The notes below the pieces were generated by a model, which was not told the origin of the DNA, made no database searches, and saw only the letters and a list, made by a program, of their open reading frames with translations. 8,514 bases of DNA, from assembly GCA_023433185.1 (NCBI GenBank), contig JAEZEN010000583.1, positions 1 to 8,514 of the forward strand. Direction: 5' to 3'. This document shows, piece by piece, positions 7,392 through 8,514 of the stretch. Position 1 is the stretch's first letter. Every line of letters begins with the position of its first letter. The position numbers and the translations under genes were made by a program. The DNA is from Pseudomonadota bacterium. GTDB taxonomy: Bacteria > Pseudomonadota > Alphaproteobacteria > Rhizobiales > Kaistiaceae.

Positions 7392-7392
7392 A
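7370..7392 (+). promoter_or_regulatory. Perfect 9-bp hairpin covering the GGT-like start
   Basis: TCGCGACCG (7370-7378) and CGGTCGCGA (7384-7392) pair perfectly around a 5-nt CGCCC loop. The last paired base is the A of the ATG at 7392. In RNA this would bury the whole region where a ribosome binding site would sit, and no Shine-Dalgarno sequence is visible there. The pairing is seen directly in the sequence; a regulatory role is inference. Confidence 0.45.
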
Positions 7393-8514
7393 TGAGGGAT
7401 TTCTTCCGTCCAGGCCGCTCCCCGGTTGCGGGCCGCGACGTCGCGGCCACGTCCTCCCACCCACTCGCGACCGCCGCCGCGATCACGGTGCTCGCGCAGG
7501 GCGGCAACGCCGTCGACGCGGCGGTGACGGCGACGTTCGTGCTCTGCGTGGTCGAACCGCAATCGACCGGCATCGGCGGAGACTGCTTCGCCCTCATCGC
7601 GCCGCGCGGCGGCGTGCCGCCGGTCGGCTACAACGGCAGCGGCCGGACACCCGACGCCCTCGACCCCAGCGGCCTCGGCGACCCCGCCCTGGGGCGCCTC
7701 GCCGAGACGAGCGTCCACGCCGTCACGATCCCCGGCCTGGTCGAGGCGCTCGCGCGCCTCCTTGCCGACCACGGCACGCTGGCGCTCGCCGACGCGCTCC
7801 GGCCGGCGATCCGCTATGCCGAGCACGGCTTCCCGGTCCACCAGCGCGTCGCCGACGAATGGCAGGGGGTCACGGCCAAGCTCTCCCTCGGCAAGGCGTC
7901 CCGTGCCACCTACCTGCCGGGCGGCCATGCGCCCGCGCCGGGCGACGTCGTCCGCACCCCGGCCCTCGCCGCGACGCTCCGCCGGATCGCAGCAGACGGC
8001 CCCTCGGTCTTCTACGAAGGCGAGCTGGCCGAGGCGATGGCCGGATGCCTGCGCGCCCGGGGCGGCTACCACACGGCGGCGGACTTCGCGGCCCATCGCG
8101 GCGCCTATGTCGCGCCGGTCAGCGCCCCCTATCACGGCGTCGACGTGTGGCAGATCCCCCCCAACGGCCAGGGGGTGACGGCGCTGCTGATGCTTGCGAT
8201 CCTCGACGCCCTCGACTTCGGAAGGGAGGATCCAGGCGACGCGCGCCATCACCACCTGCTCGCCGAGGCGACGCGCCTCGCCTTCGCCGTGCGCAACGCG
8301 GTGATCGCCGACCCCGAGCACGCGGCCGTCGATCTCGCGGCGTTCCTCGACCCGGCGCGGGCCCGCGCGCTCGCCCTCGGGGCCGGTACACCCCCGGACC
8401 CGGCCCCCGCCGCCGCCCGCGGCCCCCGTGGGGGACGTGCCGTTCGGCGTGCGCTGCGTCTCCCTGGAGCACCGCGCCGACGCCGCCGTGGTGGAGGGCG
8501 ACCTCGTCGTGTCC
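7392..8514 (+). CDS. Gamma-glutamyltransferase family protein (3' incomplete, probable frame break)
   Basis: An Ntn-hydrolase of the GGT family. These precursors self-cleave before a Thr nucleophile and transfer or hydrolyse gamma-glutamyl groups. The start MRDFFRPGRSP followed by AATSSHPLATAAA is typical. There is no signal peptide, so this is a cytoplasmic YwrD-like member rather than a classical periplasmic GGT. Further family blocks are GGNAVDAAV (37-45), VVEPQSTGIGGDCFAL (53-68), VTIPGLVEAL (111-120), LRPAIRYAEHGFPV (136-149), FYEGELAEAM (207-216) and IPPNGQGVTALLML (255-268). The large-subunit region appears nearly complete to LDPARARALA (319-328). Past about residue 335 this frame turns into an Arg/Gly/Pro-rich sequence with poor codon use, and the coding signal moves to the next frame. 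The catalytic Thr block is not seen. A 1-base indel, a pseudogene or an edge artefact could explain it. The gene runs off the right edge. Confidence 0.82.
   Translation, partial: MRDFFRPGRSPVAGRDVAATSSHPLATAAAITVLAQGGNAVDAAVTATFVLCVVEPQSTGIGGDCFALIAPRGGVPPVGYNGSGRTPDALDPSGLGDPALGRLAETSVHAVTIPGLVEALARLLADHGTLALADALRPAIRYAEHGFPVHQRVADEWQGVTAKLSLGKASRATYLPGGHAPAPGDVVRTPALAATLRRIAADGPSVFYEGELAEAMAGCLRARGGYHTAADFAAHRGAYVAPVSAPYHGVDVWQIPPNGQGVTALLMLAILDALDFGREDPGDARHHHLLAEATRLAFAVRNAVIADPEHAAVDLAAFLDPARARALALGAGTPPDPAPAAARGPRGGRAVRRALRLPGAPRRRRRGGGRPRRV
8428..8514 (+). other. Coding-like segment in a different frame at the right edge
   Basis: Reading from 8428, one base out of phase with the GGT-like gene, all 29 codons end in G or C, giving VGDVPFGVRCVSLEHRADAA and then VVEGDLVVS. 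The GGT frame over the same bases has only 12 of 29 such codons and reads as Arg-rich nonsense. So this frame is probably the translated one. The peptide does not obviously match the Thr-nucleophile block expected at this point of a GGT, and I do not recognise it. Confidence 0.4.

Noticed and set aside
7203..8321. Minus-strand 372-codon frame opposite the GGT-like gene
   Set aside because: The plus strand carries clear GGT family blocks over the same bases. The minus product has no motif and begins inside the GGT gene.
1..8514. CRISPR arrays, tRNA or rRNA genes, insertion sequences, phage or defence genes
   Set aside because: I saw no regularly spaced repeats, no RNA gene hallmarks, no transposase or integrase motifs, and no terminal inverted repeats flanking a gene. 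All coding space is accounted for by metabolic and regulatory families.

Overview
The window is very GC-rich, and almost every codon in the real genes ends in G or C. Gly-Tyr is often written GGC TAT, and the gene families are catabolic. This fits a high-GC Proteobacterium, most likely an alphaproteobacterium of the Rhizobiales or Rhodospirillales type. That placement is inference from composition and gene content; there is no rRNA or other marker here.

Layout. (1) 1-1430, plus strand: the C-terminal ~475 residues of an AMP-forming acyl-CoA synthetase whose start lies off the left edge. (2) 1412-2323, minus strand: a complete LysR-type regulator, convergent with and overlapping the ligase by 19 bp. 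(3) 2324-2472: the divergent control region between the regulator and the next operon. (4) 2473-7069, plus strand: a tightly packed three-gene operon of hydantoinase/oxoprolinase subunit A (hyuA-like), subunit B (hyuB-like) and a short-chain dehydrogenase, joined by TGATG and ATGA junctions. (5) 7070-7391: a non-coding gap with a repeat/dyad element and a perfect 9-bp hairpin whose last base is the A of the next start codon. (6) 7392 to the right edge: a cytoplasmic gamma-glutamyltransferase-like Ntn-hydrolase gene. It has no stop codon in the window, and its coding signal jumps to another frame in the last ~90-130 bases.

How the genes may work together (inference). HyuA/HyuB proteins use ATP to open cyclic amides (hydantoins, 5-oxoproline, lactams) or to carboxylate ketones (acetone and acetophenone carboxylases). 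With an SDR and a CoA ligase alongside, two schemes fit. In the first, a cyclic amide is opened and the acid or alcohol product is processed, with the GGT homologue suggesting a gamma-glutamyl or 5-oxoproline link. In the second, a secondary alcohol is oxidised by the SDR, the ketone is carboxylated by HyuAB, and the beta-keto acid is activated by the CoA ligase. The second has the same logic as the anaerobic ethylbenzene/acetophenone route. The divergent LysR protein is the obvious candidate regulator. I see no defence system, mobile element, CRISPR array or RNA gene. The cluster looks like ordinary accessory catabolism of unknown substrate; the points most worth a second look are at the right-hand end.
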